From contig DALYJJ010000013.1 in the NCBI GenBank assembly GCA_031969915.1, forward strand, positions 1-64,000: a stretch of 64,000 bases of DNA, in the 5' to 3' direction. Made by a program: the position numbers and the translations under genes. Under the pieces are notes generated by a model. That model saw nothing but the letters and a program-made list of their open reading frames with translations. It was not told where the DNA came from and did not search any database. Source of the stretch: DALYJJ01 sp031969915 (GTDB lineage: Bacteria > Acidobacteriota > Terriglobia > Bryobacterales > Bryobacteraceae). Each line of letters starts with the position of its first letter. The stretch's first letter is position 1. This document shows positions 34,901-42,507 of this stretch, piece by piece.

Positions 34901-35214
34901 TTCGGATCGATGGTCACCGCCCCGATCGAATACGAACCCTGCCGGTCGAACACCGGCGTCCACGTCGTGCCCGAATTCACCGTCTTCCACACCCCGCCGG
35001 ACGACACGGCGGCGTAGTACGTGGAGGTCTTCGTGGGGTGCACGGCGAAAGCACCCACGCGCCCGGACGTCAAGGCCGGTCCGATGCCGCGCAAACGCAG
35101 GCCGGCGAACGTCGGCGGCGACATCGGATCGGCCGCGCGCGCCTCCGGTTTTTGCTCCTGCGCGAAAAGGATCGAAGATGCGGCGCAGATCGCCGCCCAG
35201 CGGGCAAGGTTCAC
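31933..35214 (-). CDS. secreted sortilin-like (VPS10/BNR repeat) protein
   Basis: This very large exported protein (1093 residues) has a signal peptide (ARWAAICAASSILFAQ). Across residues 40-720 it carries many BNR/Asp-box and VPS10-type blades: SSGGVWKTVNSGTTWTPV, YRSDDAGRTWKKM, YKTTDGGKTWTQV, YKSVDGGKNWTKL, FRSDDRGDSWKAV, LKSTDAGKTWVSI. A beta-sandwich region and a helical, coiled tail (about 960-1080) follow. The fold is a sialidase/sortilin propeller, but catalytic sialidase residues are not evident, so enzymatic function is doubtful. Such proteins are abundant in Acidobacteriota. The start is set at GTG 35214, eight bases after AGGAG. GTG 35223 and TTG 35220 sit too close to that ribosome site. 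A TATACT -10 lies upstream. Confidence 0.86.
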   Translation of the reverse strand: MNLARWAAICAASSILFAQEQKPEARAADPMSPPTFAGLRLRGIGPALTSGRVGAFAVHPTKTSTYYAAVSSGGVWKTVNSGTTWTPVFDRQGSYSIGAVTIDPKNPSVVWVGTGENNNQRSVGYGDGVYRSDDAGRTWKKMGLGKSEHIARILIDPRDSSTVYAAAQGPLWGPGGDRGLYKTTDGGKTWTQVLKVSENTGVTDVVMHPKNPDVLLAAAHQRRRHVWTLVHGGPESAIYKSVDGGKNWTKLSSGIPSGDLGRIGLAVAPTAPDMVYASIEAQDDKSGTYRSLDFGQTWEKRSGYIAQSMYYAHLVVDPQNAERVYAMDVFLKVTDDGGRTFRNLGERHKHVDNHAIWIDPNDNDHYLVGSDGGIYESFDRAQTWNFKSNLPIVQLYDISVDESRPFYNVCGGTQDNNSFCGPSRTKSVHGITNSDWFITNGGDGFHTKVDPKDPNTIYATLQYGVLVRYDKRTGERVGIQPQEGKGEPPLRWNWDSPLMISPHLNTRIYFAANKLFRSDDRGDSWKAVSPDLTRQIDRNQLPVMGKIQSVDAIAKHQSTSIYCNITALGESPKKEGLLYVGTDDGLIQVSENGGGAWRKIETFPGVPEKTYVSRLLASQHDPNTVYAAFDAHKNADFAPYLLKSTDAGKTWVSIQGNLPANGTVLALAEDHVDPKMLFAGTEFGAYFTVDGGEKWIALTGNFPTIAVRDIAIQKRENDLVLGTFGRGIYILDDYTPLRGIGKATLEKDAHLFPPRDALLYLPSRQYGGRAKAFLGESFYTADNPPFGAVITYHLKDGLKSKKELRREAEREAARKNQPIVYPTADQLRAEDEEEAPTILLTVTDEAGKVVRTFTGPSGKGLHRVAWDLREPAVLLGRPGRGGGDDDNPFAEDPGGPFAMPGTYKVSVSKRAGGVVTPLAGPVTFKVVADTTSGLTAADFKAISEFQTKLTRLQRAVSGAVETVGATRTRLDAIKRALDATPSLPVKLHEEARSLDRRLAAIARELQGDRTVASRNEAVPPSISDRAGTIGGQLRGAIAKPTRTNLDQYQIASDLLAEELKKLRALVEVDLKALEKSLDAAGAPPTPGRIPDWK

Positions 35215-35272
35215 AGCCAACACTCCTGGAGAGAAGTTGAAGGGGCAGTATAGCGCGGAGTGCGGCCCGCGG

Positions 35273-35839
35273 TTATCGGCGCACGAGTGACACCGTGGGC
35301 AGGCGGTACTCCGCCAGATCCACCCACTGGTTGTTGATCGTTTGCTGAACGAAAATCAGGCTGTCCACGTCGAACCCGCGGCTGTACTCGAATTCGGCCC
35401 AGCGGCGGCGCGCCAGGTCGGCCACTGCGCCGGCCTCTTCGGCGCTGATCCCTTGCGCCAGCGTCAGGTGCGGATGATACGGGTACGGCTCCTGGTGGCA
35501 CAGGTGGCGCTCATTCAGCAGTTCATGGAGGGCCAGCAACTGGTCCCGCCCCTCACCGATTTCGATGAACACCACGTTGGACTCCGGGAACACCGCGACG
35601 CGATCCAGTTCGATCCGGAACGAAGGTGTGTCTCGAAGCTGTTGCTGTAACTGGATCCAAGCCTGTTCGGAGGTTCCCGCGATGGGGCGGGGAGGGAGGA
35701 TTGTCACGTGCGACTGAATGCGGCACGCATGAACCAGTTCCTGACGAAGCCGGTTCAGAAAAGCGCCCAACGGATCCGGCGTGTAGGTCACGAGGGCGAA
35801 GGAATTAAGACGCTCGACGCCATTCGAGCTACAGTCCAT
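35273..35839 (-). CDS. 2'-5' RNA ligase family (2H phosphoesterase)
   Basis: This protein of about 188 residues belongs to the 2H phosphoesterase superfamily, which includes 2'-5' RNA ligases and cyclic phosphodiesterases. The two catalytic HxT motifs are seen in SHVTILPPR (near residue 45) and YHPHLTLAQ (near residue 123), with the spacing expected for the two halves of the fold. It is cytoplasmic and probably hydrolyses a 2',3'-cyclic or 1'',2''-cyclic phosphate. ATG 35839 is selected; a GTG two codons upstream is possible, and neither has a clear ribosome site. It is a single gene. Confidence 0.88.
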   Translation of the reverse strand: MDCSSNGVERLNSFALVTYTPDPLGAFLNRLRQELVHACRIQSHVTILPPRPIAGTSEQAWIQLQQQLRDTPSFRIELDRVAVFPESNVVFIEIGEGRDQLLALHELLNERHLCHQEPYPYHPHLTLAQGISAEEAGAVADLARRRWAEFEYSRGFDVDSLIFVQQTINNQWVDLAEYRLPTVSLVRR

Positions 35840-35909
35840 CTTCACAGTGTATCGTCACCGGCGGCGCGAAATGCAAGCGCCTTCAATGGTTGATCGTTTC
35901 ATCACGGTA

Positions 35910-36242
35910 CTACAAGTTTGCCGGCGCAACGGGCGCACCGGCCGCTAGGGGCTCCGATTCGAAGCCGCTCTTCACTTCCGGCAACACCCAGCGGGCTTCT
36001 TCGAACCCGACATATTTGTAGATGCGTAACTCCCCGCTGTCGGATTCGAGAAGATCGCCGACATCCAGCGGCCGCTCCGTCTCACGAAGCAGAAACCACG
36101 CGGCGTAAGGCGAGGATTCCTCCACGGTCCCGTTCGCCTCATAGTCCCGGGGCTTCACCGGCGTCACGCCGCTCGTGTGCGGGGCCCAGCGGAAGTTCTG
36201 GCGGGGCGTGTCCTTCATTCGGTGGATGCGATAGCTCGGCAT
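35910..36242 (-). CDS. conserved hypothetical protein (110 aa)
   Basis: This is a small soluble protein with no recognised domain. Segments that look constrained are YRIHRMKDTPRQNFRWAPHTSG, VKPRDYEANGTVEESSPYAAWFLLRETERPLDVGDLLE and LRIYKYVGFEEARWVLPE. I recognise the pattern from other acidobacterial genomes, always as a hypothetical. A good ribosome site (GGAGG, about 11 bases upstream) supports the ATG at 36242. The next gene on this strand, upstream, is a patatin. Confidence 0.78.
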   Translation of the reverse strand: MPSYRIHRMKDTPRQNFRWAPHTSGVTPVKPRDYEANGTVEESSPYAAWFLLRETERPLDVGDLLESDSGELRIYKYVGFEEARWVLPEVKSGFESEPLAAGAPVAPANL

Positions 36243-36266
36243 GGCTTTCGTCCTCCGTAGTATCGC

Positions 36267-37022
36267 CTAAAACAAGTTCTGGATGAAATGTTTCTCCCGC
36301 AACGCATCCTCGTACCCCATCTCGATCCAGCGCTCGGCTTTGTCCCGGCTCCAGTAGATCGCGTCGCGGGGCGCGCCGAGGTAGTCCTCCGGGCCGATGA
36401 TCATGGACCGCGCGGAGTCCGGAACGGCTGGAATTCGCGGCCCGATGGAGCGCAGCCCCTTGATCACCGTCACCAGGGCGCGCGGGATCTTCCGCAGCAC
36501 GTTCACGCCGACCACGACATCCGCGCCCGCCTCCGCGCCCGCCCACAGCGGCAGCGCGCCCATGATGCCGCCGTCGGTGTAGAGGCGGCCGTCGATGCGC
36601 TGCTGGGGAAGCATGCCCAGCACGGCGCACGAAGCGGCCAGGTGCCGCCACGTGATGCCGGGGTTCATCACCAGCACCGGCTTCAGCCTCATCAGGTCCG
36701 TGATCACCACGCCGTAGGGCTGTTGCGGCTGATAGGAATCGTGCACTTCACGCACCCATTGCACGAACGGTTCGGCGGCCACGATGCCGTCCACGAAGCT
36801 CTTCGGCAGCCGGAACCGGTGCGTGGAGGCGTCAGTGAGGCGGAGCCAGCGGTCAATCAACTCATCCGGCGAGCAGCCGCCCGCGATGGCCCATCCGTTC
36901 AACGATCCCACCGACGCTCCGACCACGATGTCCGGCCGCCAAAACTCGCTCAGGGCGCGCCAGGCGCCGGCCTGGTAGGCCCCGAACATGCCTCCCGCGG
37001 AGAGAACAAGCGCGCTTCGCAT
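36267..37022 (-). CDS. patatin-like phospholipase
   Basis: This is a 251-residue serine lipase of the patatin/RssA type. The oxyanion loop is LVLSAGGMFGAYQAG, a GGG-to-AGG variant. The nucleophile motif GASVG (GxSxG) follows at about residue 36, and the catalytic Asp is in the DGG motif LYTDGGIMGALPLW at about residue 168. The enzyme should hydrolyse acyl esters of membrane lipids. There is no signal peptide, so it acts in the cytoplasm or at the inner face. ATG 37022 is chosen because the conserved strand RSALVLSAGG begins there; an upstream start at 37064 adds an unlikely tail. It ends 24 bases before the gene at 36242. Confidence 0.9.
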   Translation of the reverse strand: MRSALVLSAGGMFGAYQAGAWRALSEFWRPDIVVGASVGSLNGWAIAGGCSPDELIDRWLRLTDASTHRFRLPKSFVDGIVAAEPFVQWVREVHDSYQPQQPYGVVITDLMRLKPVLVMNPGITWRHLAASCAVLGMLPQQRIDGRLYTDGGIMGALPLWAGAEAGADVVVGVNVLRKIPRALVTVIKGLRSIGPRIPAVPDSARSMIIGPEDYLGAPRDAIYWSRDKAERWIEMGYEDALREKHFIQNLF

Positions 37023-37075
37023 CCGCTTCCATACTAGCGATGAACCGGGCGGCTCATCTGGCACAATGAAATCGC

Positions 37076-37618
37076 ATGGTCTTCGATGCGGCGGAGTTCG
37101 GCGCGGGCGTGGCTCGAATTCTCGCGCTGGACGGCGATGGGGCGCGCCGGATGCCTCTCGCGCACGGGGTCTGCTCCTCGCCCGAAGCGAAGCGCCTGTT
37201 GGCCGCCGCCTCCGCCGCCGAACTGTTCCCCGCCGCGCGCGCTCCCCAGGCCGCCCTGGCCGGGCTCTGGCTCTATTTCTCCTGCCTCGACGAGAGTCAT
37301 TCGCTCTCGCAGGACATCCCCTCGCCGGAAGGCAGTTTCTGGCACGGCATCATGCACCGCCAGGAGCCGGATCCCGGCAACGCCGGCTACTGGTTCCGCC
37401 GCGTCGGCGCGCACGCGGTGTTTCCCGCTTTGCGCGACGAGGCCGAAACGCTCGGCTACCAGTCCGCCGGCTCGTGGGATCCGTTCGCCTTCATTCACTT
37501 CGTCGAGCAGGCGCGCCGCCAGCCCGGCTCGCCCGATGAGATCCTGGCCCGCGAAGTCCAACTCGCGGAATGGCGGCTGCTCTTCCGCTATTGCGCGCTG
37601 CCGGGGAGCGGCCGTTGA
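37076..37618 (+). CDS. conserved hypothetical protein (180 aa)
   Basis: This is a soluble protein without a recognised domain. It contains the distinctive stretch ALAGLWLYFSCLDESHSLSQDI, then GSFWHGIMHRQEPDPGNAGYWFRRVGAHAVFPALRDEAE and WDPFAFIHFVEQARR. The density of conserved His, Glu and Trp residues (DESH, WHGIMHRQE, FRRVGAH) suggests a metal- or ligand-binding pocket. I know similar sequences only as hypotheticals in Acidobacteriota. Its stop overlaps the TTG start of the HlyD adaptor as TTGA. It diverges from the patatin gene. Confidence 0.75.
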   Translation: MVFDAAEFGAGVARILALDGDGARRMPLAHGVCSSPEAKRLLAAASAAELFPAARAPQAALAGLWLYFSCLDESHSLSQDIPSPEGSFWHGIMHRQEPDPGNAGYWFRRVGAHAVFPALRDEAETLGYQSAGSWDPFAFIHFVEQARRQPGSPDEILAREVQLAEWRLLFRYCALPGSGR

Positions 37619-38841
37619 AAACGTTCGTACTCGCCCTCGCCGTGCTCGCCGCGGTGGCCGTCGCGCTCTGGTTCGTACTCGGCCGCGCTCGGCCGGCCGA
37701 AGTCCCGTTCGCCGCCGTGGAGCCGGAGACCATCGAGAGCGTCCTCACCACGAATGGCCGCGTGGAGCCTGTCGAATGGGCGGTGGCGCGGGCGGAACGG
37801 CCCGGACTGGTGGTCTCTCTTCCCGTGGAGCGCGGGCAGGCGGTGGCCAAAGGCGCGATCCTCGCGGCCACCGATGCGAGCGGCGCGCGGGCGGCCTTGG
37901 CCTCCGCCGAGGCCCGTATCGAGCAGGCGCGCGCGCTGCTGTCGACGGTGGAACGCGGTGGGCCCGCCGCCGAGCGCGCTTCGATCGACGGCGAATTGGC
38001 CCAGGCGCGCCTGGAACGGCAGTCGGCCGAGCGCGAGGCGGCGGCCTTGGAACGGCTGGTCGCCAAACAGGCCGCAACCGCGCATGATCTGACCATCGCC
38101 CGGCAGCGCATCGCCCAGGCCGAAGCCCGCCAGCAGGCCCTTGAAGCCAAACGCGGCGTGCTGGTGGCCGCGGCCGACCGCGATGTGGCCCAGGCGCAAC
38201 TCCGCGAGGCCCAGGCCGCGGCCGCCCTGGCCCGCGAGCAGATCGACAAGAGCGCCGTGCGCGCCCCCATCGCGGGCACTCTGTATGCCCTCGATACACG
38301 CCTCGGTTCTTTCCTCAACGCCGGCGATCCCGTGGCCAGCATCGGGCAGTTGGATCGCCTGCGCGCCGTGATCTACGTCGATGAGCCCGAGCTCGGCCGC
38401 GTGCGCCGCGGCGCCCCGGTTCGCCTCACCTGGGACGCCCTGCCCGGCCGCGAGTGGAAGGGCGTCGTGGATCGCGTTCCCACCCAGGTGGTCGCGCAGG
38501 GCGCCCGGCAGGTGGGCGAGGTCATGGCCCTGATCGACAACCCGGATCGCACCCTGCTGCCAGGCACGAACATCAACGCCGGCATCCAGTCCGCCGTGGT
38601 CAGCGGCGCGCTGAGCGTTCCGAAGGAGGCCATCCGGCGGCGCGGCGGCGAGACCGGTGTGTTCGTCCTCGGCCCGGCAGCCACGCTGGCCTGGCGGCCG
38701 GTGAAACTCGGCGTGTCGAGTGTCACTCGCTCGCAAGTGGTGAGCGGGCTCTCGGTGGGCGACCGCGTGGCGCTGGCCGCGGATCGCGAACTGAGCCCCG
38801 GTATGGCCGTCTCACCCGCCCCTGCTAAACTCGGGAATTGA
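37615..38841 (+). CDS. HlyD/RND-type periplasmic adaptor
   Basis: This is a 408-residue membrane fusion protein, the periplasmic link of a tripartite efflux or ABC export system. It has an N-terminal membrane anchor (residues 2-23), a split biotinyl/lipoyl-like hairpin (ERPGLVVSLPVERGQAVAKGAIL and DKSAVRAPIAGTLYALDTRLGSFLNAGDPVASIG) and a long coiled-coil hairpin between them (about residues 88-215, rich in Ala, Gln, Arg and Glu). The beta-barrel and proximal domains follow (SVPKEAIRRRGGETGVFVLG). TTG 37615 lies 6 bases after GGGGAG and overlaps the previous stop. No transporter or outer-membrane partner is adjacent, so it may work with a permease elsewhere such as an ADOP- or MacB-like protein. 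Confidence 0.87.
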   Translation: MKTFVLALAVLAAVAVALWFVLGRARPAEVPFAAVEPETIESVLTTNGRVEPVEWAVARAERPGLVVSLPVERGQAVAKGAILAATDASGARAALASAEARIEQARALLSTVERGGPAAERASIDGELAQARLERQSAEREAAALERLVAKQAATAHDLTIARQRIAQAEARQQALEAKRGVLVAAADRDVAQAQLREAQAAAALAREQIDKSAVRAPIAGTLYALDTRLGSFLNAGDPVASIGQLDRLRAVIYVDEPELGRVRRGAPVRLTWDALPGREWKGVVDRVPTQVVAQGARQVGEVMALIDNPDRTLLPGTNINAGIQSAVVSGALSVPKEAIRRRGGETGVFVLGPAATLAWRPVKLGVSSVTRSQVVSGLSVGDRVALAADRELSPGMAVSPAPAKLGN

Positions 38842-39671
38842 TCGATCTCCACACGCACACCGCGGAGTCTGACGGAACCCTGACTCCCGAGGAACTGCTC
38901 GCGGCGGCTGAGCGCGCGGGATTGACCGCACTGGCCATCTCCGACCACGACACGTTTCGCGGCTACGACGCCGCCGCTGCACTGCCCAACGGCAATGTGC
39001 GCCTGTATTGCGGGATCGAGTTGAGCACCCGCCTGCCGGACCCTTCGCTGCCCAGGGCGAAGTCGGTCCACCTGCTGGGCTATTTCCTGCGCGGGCCCGC
39101 GCCGGCCGAGTTCCGCGCGTGGCTGGGCGAACTGAACGCCTCACGCCGCGACCGCAACCGCCGCATGGCGGCGCGCCTCCAGGAGCTGGGCCTGGACATC
39201 CGGCTGGAGGAGGCCGAAGCGCTGGGCCGCAGCGTCACCGGGCGTCCGCACTTCGCGCGCCTGCTGGTGGCCAAGGGCTACGTTCGCACCGCGCGCGAGG
39301 CCTTCGATTTCTACCTCGACGAAAACGCCAAGGGATACGTGCCGCGCGATGAGCCCACCACTCAGGAGGCGATCCAGCGCGTCGTGGCGGCGGGCGGCGT
39401 CGCCTCTCTTGCCCATCCGATCCGCCTGGGGCGGCGCGACCCGCAGGACGAGGAGCGCCTCATCGCTTCTCTAGTGGACGCCGGTTTGACCGCCCTTGAG
39501 GCGTATCACACCGATCACGACGACGGCCGGGTCCAGTTCTACCTCGACCTGGCAAAGCGCTTTGGCGTTCCCGTCACCGGAGGCTCCGACTTCCACGGCG
39601 CGAACAAGCCCGAGGTGTCGCTGGGGGACGCCCGGGTGCCCGATGAAGTGCTGGAGCGGCTCTTACGTTGA
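38838..39671 (+). CDS. PHP-domain phosphoesterase (RNase AM/YciV-like)
   Basis: This 277-residue PHP-family phosphoesterase resembles 3',5'-nucleoside bisphosphate phosphatase/RNase AM. Metal-ligand motifs occur in the expected order: IDLHTHTAESDGTLTP at the N terminus, AISDHDTFRGY, CGIELSTR, HLLGYF, ASLAHPIRLG and GGSDFHGANKP. It is cytoplasmic and probably removes phosphate from pAp-like nucleotides or trims RNA 5' ends. The TTG start overlaps the adaptor stop (TTGA). The 3' end overlaps the convergent ygfZ gene by 9 bases. Confidence 0.9.
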   Translation: MIDLHTHTAESDGTLTPEELLAAAERAGLTALAISDHDTFRGYDAAAALPNGNVRLYCGIELSTRLPDPSLPRAKSVHLLGYFLRGPAPAEFRAWLGELNASRRDRNRRMAARLQELGLDIRLEEAEALGRSVTGRPHFARLLVAKGYVRTAREAFDFYLDENAKGYVPRDEPTTQEAIQRVVAAGGVASLAHPIRLGRRDPQDEERLIASLVDAGLTALEAYHTDHDDGRVQFYLDLAKRFGVPVTGGSDFHGANKPEVSLGDARVPDEVLERLLR

Positions 39672-40601
39672 GATCTCGCGTGCCGTGACGGCCGCGCCGC
39701 CGGCCGTCGTGAGCGGCGGCAGCGTCGCGAAGTCTATCCGCAGGTTGGCGAGACCGACCACCTTGCCCAGCGCGGGAGAGTACGCCGCGGAAAACAATTC
39801 GCCCGCTTTCTGTTCTCCCGCCAGAAGCTCTGTGCCGCCCGCCGGCACAGCGTCGCCTTCAATCGCAACGTGCGCCATCGCGCGATGCAGCAGGGCCCGC
39901 GACCGGATGCGCTCAACGATCTCCTGCCCCAGGTAGCAGCCCTTTGAAAAGTGGATCGCGTGCATCTGCCGCGTCTCCTGGGGCAGCGATTTCTCGGTCA
40001 TCTCCACGCCGTAGCGCGGGCGCGCATTCTCAAGGCGGACGATGTTCGCCGCCTCGGCGTCCGCCTCCGGAATGCCCGCGGCTTCGAGCGCACGCAGGAT
40101 CGCGGCTCGCTCCTCCGCCGGCGCGAACACGAAGAAACCCGGCTGGCCCGTCACGCCCGCGCGAGCGACCCAGCCGGCGCCCCAGGCCGAAACGCCCCAC
40201 GGCGCCGCGGGAACCGGCGCGCCAATCGAAGCCGCGGCCGCTTCCGCCGCCGGGCCCTCGACGCTCAGCGTGAAGAGCGTCTCCGTCACGTCCTCCACCG
40301 CCGCGTCGTCGGCAATGATGAAGCGGTCCAGGTGGTCGTAAATCTTGCGCGTCACCTCGGGCTCCAGATCGAGCAGCAGCGCATCCTCGAGCGCAAACAG
40401 GTTCACGTCGGCGAGAATGCGCCCCTTGTCGTTCAGGAAGAACGCGTAGAGCCCTTGCCCCGGCCCCAACTCCTGCACGTGATTCGTGGTCATGGCGTGC
40501 AGCAGCCGTCTCCGGTCCTCGCCCGTCACTCGGACCTTGCCGCGGCCGGTGAGGTCGATCCAGGCCGCCCGCTCGCGCAGCGCTTCGTATCCTTTGCTCA
40601 T
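39663..40601 (-). CDS. ygfZ: folate-binding protein YgfZ
   Basis: YgfZ is a tetrahydrofolate-binding relative of the glycine-cleavage T protein that helps assemble or repair certain iron-sulfur enzymes such as MiaB. The 312-residue sequence has the diagnostic motif KGCYLGQE (with the essential Cys) in IHFSKGCYLGQEIVERI, and N-terminal features RVTGEDRRRLLHAMTTNHV, GQGLYAFFLNDKGRILAD and VEGPAAE. GGGAG immediately precedes ATG 40601. It diverges from the MBL hydrolase and overlaps the end of the PHP gene. Confidence 0.94.
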   Translation of the reverse strand: MSKGYEALRERAAWIDLTGRGKVRVTGEDRRRLLHAMTTNHVQELGPGQGLYAFFLNDKGRILADVNLFALEDALLLDLEPEVTRKIYDHLDRFIIADDAAVEDVTETLFTLSVEGPAAEAAAASIGAPVPAAPWGVSAWGAGWVARAGVTGQPGFFVFAPAEERAAILRALEAAGIPEADAEAANIVRLENARPRYGVEMTEKSLPQETRQMHAIHFSKGCYLGQEIVERIRSRALLHRAMAHVAIEGDAVPAGGTELLAGEQKAGELFSAAYSPALGKVVGLANLRIDFATLPPLTTAGGAAVTAREIST

Positions 40602-40646
40602 CTCTCCCTATTACAATCGAAGCGGGGCGTGCCCCTGGGGATGCAA

Positions 40647-41279
40647 ATGATTCACGAGATTCTGCCGGTGGGCATGCTCCAATGCAACTGTTCGGTCTTC
40701 GGCGACGAAACCAGCCGCGAAGCGATCGTCGTCGATCCCGGCGATCAGATCTCCGACATCGTCGAGGTGCTCGACCGCCACGGCCTCAAAGTGAAAGCCA
40801 TCGTCATCACCCACGCTCACATCGACCACATCGGCGGGGCGGCGAAGCTCAAGAAACTCACCGGCGCTCCGGTGTGGATGAACGGCGGCGACCAGGCGCT
40901 CTACGACCACATCGAAGTGCAGGCCCAGTGGCTGGACATGGCGCCGCCGGAGACCACGGAGATCGACCAGCCCGCGCGCGACGGCGACGCTCTGCGGTTG
41001 GGCGCCTGCGATTTCCACGTGATGCACACTCCCGGACACACCCAGGGCAGCCTCTGCGTGTACGTTCCCGAAGAACGGAAGCTGGTGGCCGGCGACACGC
41101 TGTTCCGCGACAGCATCGGGCGCACCGATCTTCCCGGCGGCGACGGCCGCGCCATCCTGCGTTCCATCAAGACCAGGCTGCTGGCCCTGCCCGAAGATAC
41201 TATCGTCGTGCCCGGTCACGGCCCGAACACGACCATCGGCCGCGAGAAGGCGCTCAATCCGTTCCTCCAGTCGCTCTAG
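40647..41279 (+). CDS. MBL-fold metal hydrolase (glyoxalase II-like)
   Basis: This is a 210-residue metallo-beta-lactamase-fold enzyme of the glyoxalase II/YcbL-type. Zinc ligands are in ITHAHIDHIGGA (HxHxDH), HTPGHTQGSLCV, VAGDTLF and VPGHGPNT. The likely reaction is thioester or small ester hydrolysis; a second domain that binds glutathione is absent, as in the YcbL branch. ATG 40647 follows GGGG by 6 bases; ATG 40641 in the same frame is nearly as good. Its last 26 bases overlap a small convergent gene. Confidence 0.92.
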   Translation: MIHEILPVGMLQCNCSVFGDETSREAIVVDPGDQISDIVEVLDRHGLKVKAIVITHAHIDHIGGAAKLKKLTGAPVWMNGGDQALYDHIEVQAQWLDMAPPETTEIDQPARDGDALRLGACDFHVMHTPGHTQGSLCVYVPEERKLVAGDTLFRDSIGRTDLPGGDGRAILRSIKTRLLALPEDTIVVPGHGPNTTIGREKALNPFLQSL

Positions 41280-41526
41280 CGCGTTTCATCTCCTCCATCG
41301 CCGAGAGCACCAGTTCCTTGGCGTCCGCGAGCCCCTTGTTGATGAGCTGAATATCCATCGCCGGCTTGCCGGGCTGCCGCGCGCTTTGGCAGTACACGCC
41401 GTGCTGGCCGACGAGCACGAGCGAGTCGGTGAGCAGATCGAGCGCGAGCGCCAGCCGCCCGCGGGCCGGCCCCATCGCGAACTCGTAGCGCTCCAGTTCC
41501 TCCTGGCGTTCCTTGTAGACAGACAT
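41254..41526 (-). CDS. small hypothetical protein (90 aa)
   Basis: A short protein read from ATG 41526, with no known domain. The segment YKERQEELERYEFAMGPARGRLALALDLLTDSLVLVGQ is strongly helical, and the C terminus is helical and charged (NKGLADAKELVLSAMEEMKRA). It is compatible with a small helical bundle. The same frame stays open far upstream, but that part lies opposite the SIR2 gene and looks like noise. It sits between the MBL hydrolase and the SIR2-STAND pair on the opposite strand from both. Confidence 0.6.
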   Translation of the reverse strand: MSVYKERQEELERYEFAMGPARGRLALALDLLTDSLVLVGQHGVYCQSARQPGKPAMDIQLINKGLADAKELVLSAMEEMKRARATGGTD

Positions 41527-41610
41527 GTGCTTCCAGTGTACGGCCCCGCACTTTCCGCTATTCAAACGCCTCCGGTTGCCGTACAGTAGTCCGGAGGTGC
41601 GCTGCGAGGA

Positions 41611-42507
41611 ATGGAACCTCCCTACGAAGAGATCCTGGACGGGCTGCAAACTGGGACCGTGATTCCCTTCCTGGGCGCTGGAGCTTCGCTCTCTGCGCGC
41701 CAGGCCGGGCTGGCCTGGACTTCCCCGCAATGCGAGTTCCTGCCCAGCGGTGGGGAACTGGCGCAGTATCTCGATTCCCGCAGCGGGTTCCCCGTGGAGG
41801 GCTCCTACGATCTCAGCCGCATCGCGCAGTACTACGGAATGGTGGCCGGCCGCGGGCGGCTCGACAATCAGTTGCGCCAGATCTTCTCGCGCTCCTACCC
41901 CGCCGGAACTCTTCACGAGTACCTCACCGATTTCCCGAACCTCGTCATCGTCACCACCAACTACGACCGTTTGATCGAAGAAAGCTACGAGCGCAAGAAC
42001 CGCCCGTACCATACCGTGGTTTACAACATGGCCCAGCCGGTGGTGATGTTGAAGCGCGCCGGCGGCCAGGGTTGGGAGGCGTGCGACCCGCAGCGCATGC
42101 CCATCCAGGCCGGCGAGATCCCGGTGCTCTTCAAAATGCACGGCTCGGCCATTCCGGAAGCCAGGCAGGCCGAATCCTACGTGATCACCGAAGACGACTA
42201 CGTCGAGTTCCTCTCGCGGATGACCGGCGAAACCGCCATTCCGACCATCTTCGGTGAGCCGTTCCGCACCAGCAGCTTCCTGTTCCTGGGTTACGGCCTG
42301 CGCGATTGGAACCTGCGCGTCATTCTCCACCGCATCTGGAAGGGCGAGCCCCGGCGCATGACTTCCTGGGCCGTTCAGGAAAAGGCCGACGACCTCGATC
42401 AGAAGTTCTGGGAGCGCCGCGACCTCCTGATCTTTGAGATGAGCATCGCCGCCTTCCTCGACCGAATGCGCGAAACGGCCGTGCACCGAACGGGAGGACG
42501 GCCGTGA
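41611..42507 (+). CDS. SIR2-like NAD-binding protein
   Basis: This 298-residue protein contains a SIR2-like (SIR2_2) Rossmann domain, which binds NAD+ and in several antiphage systems (Thoeris ThsA, DSR, SIR2-HerA) hydrolyses it. Key motifs are FLGAGAS (residues 20-26), TTNYD with Asn117, KMHGS with His177, and FLGYGLRDWN (about 225-234). The catalytic Asn/His pair is intact, so activity is expected. No zinc-binding deacetylase module is present, which argues against a protein deacetylase. A TACAGT -10-like site and CCGGAGG lie upstream. The stop overlaps the GTG start of a STAND NTPase gene, so both form one unit. The most likely role is an abortive-infection effector switched on by the NTPase; this is inference from family knowledge and context. 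Confidence 0.85.
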   Translation: MEPPYEEILDGLQTGTVIPFLGAGASLSARQAGLAWTSPQCEFLPSGGELAQYLDSRSGFPVEGSYDLSRIAQYYGMVAGRGRLDNQLRQIFSRSYPAGTLHEYLTDFPNLVIVTTNYDRLIEESYERKNRPYHTVVYNMAQPVVMLKRAGGQGWEACDPQRMPIQAGEIPVLFKMHGSAIPEARQAESYVITEDDYVEFLSRMTGETAIPTIFGEPFRTSSFLFLGYGLRDWNLRVILHRIWKGEPRRMTSWAVQEKADDLDQKFWERRDLLIFEMSIAAFLDRMRETAVHRTGGRP

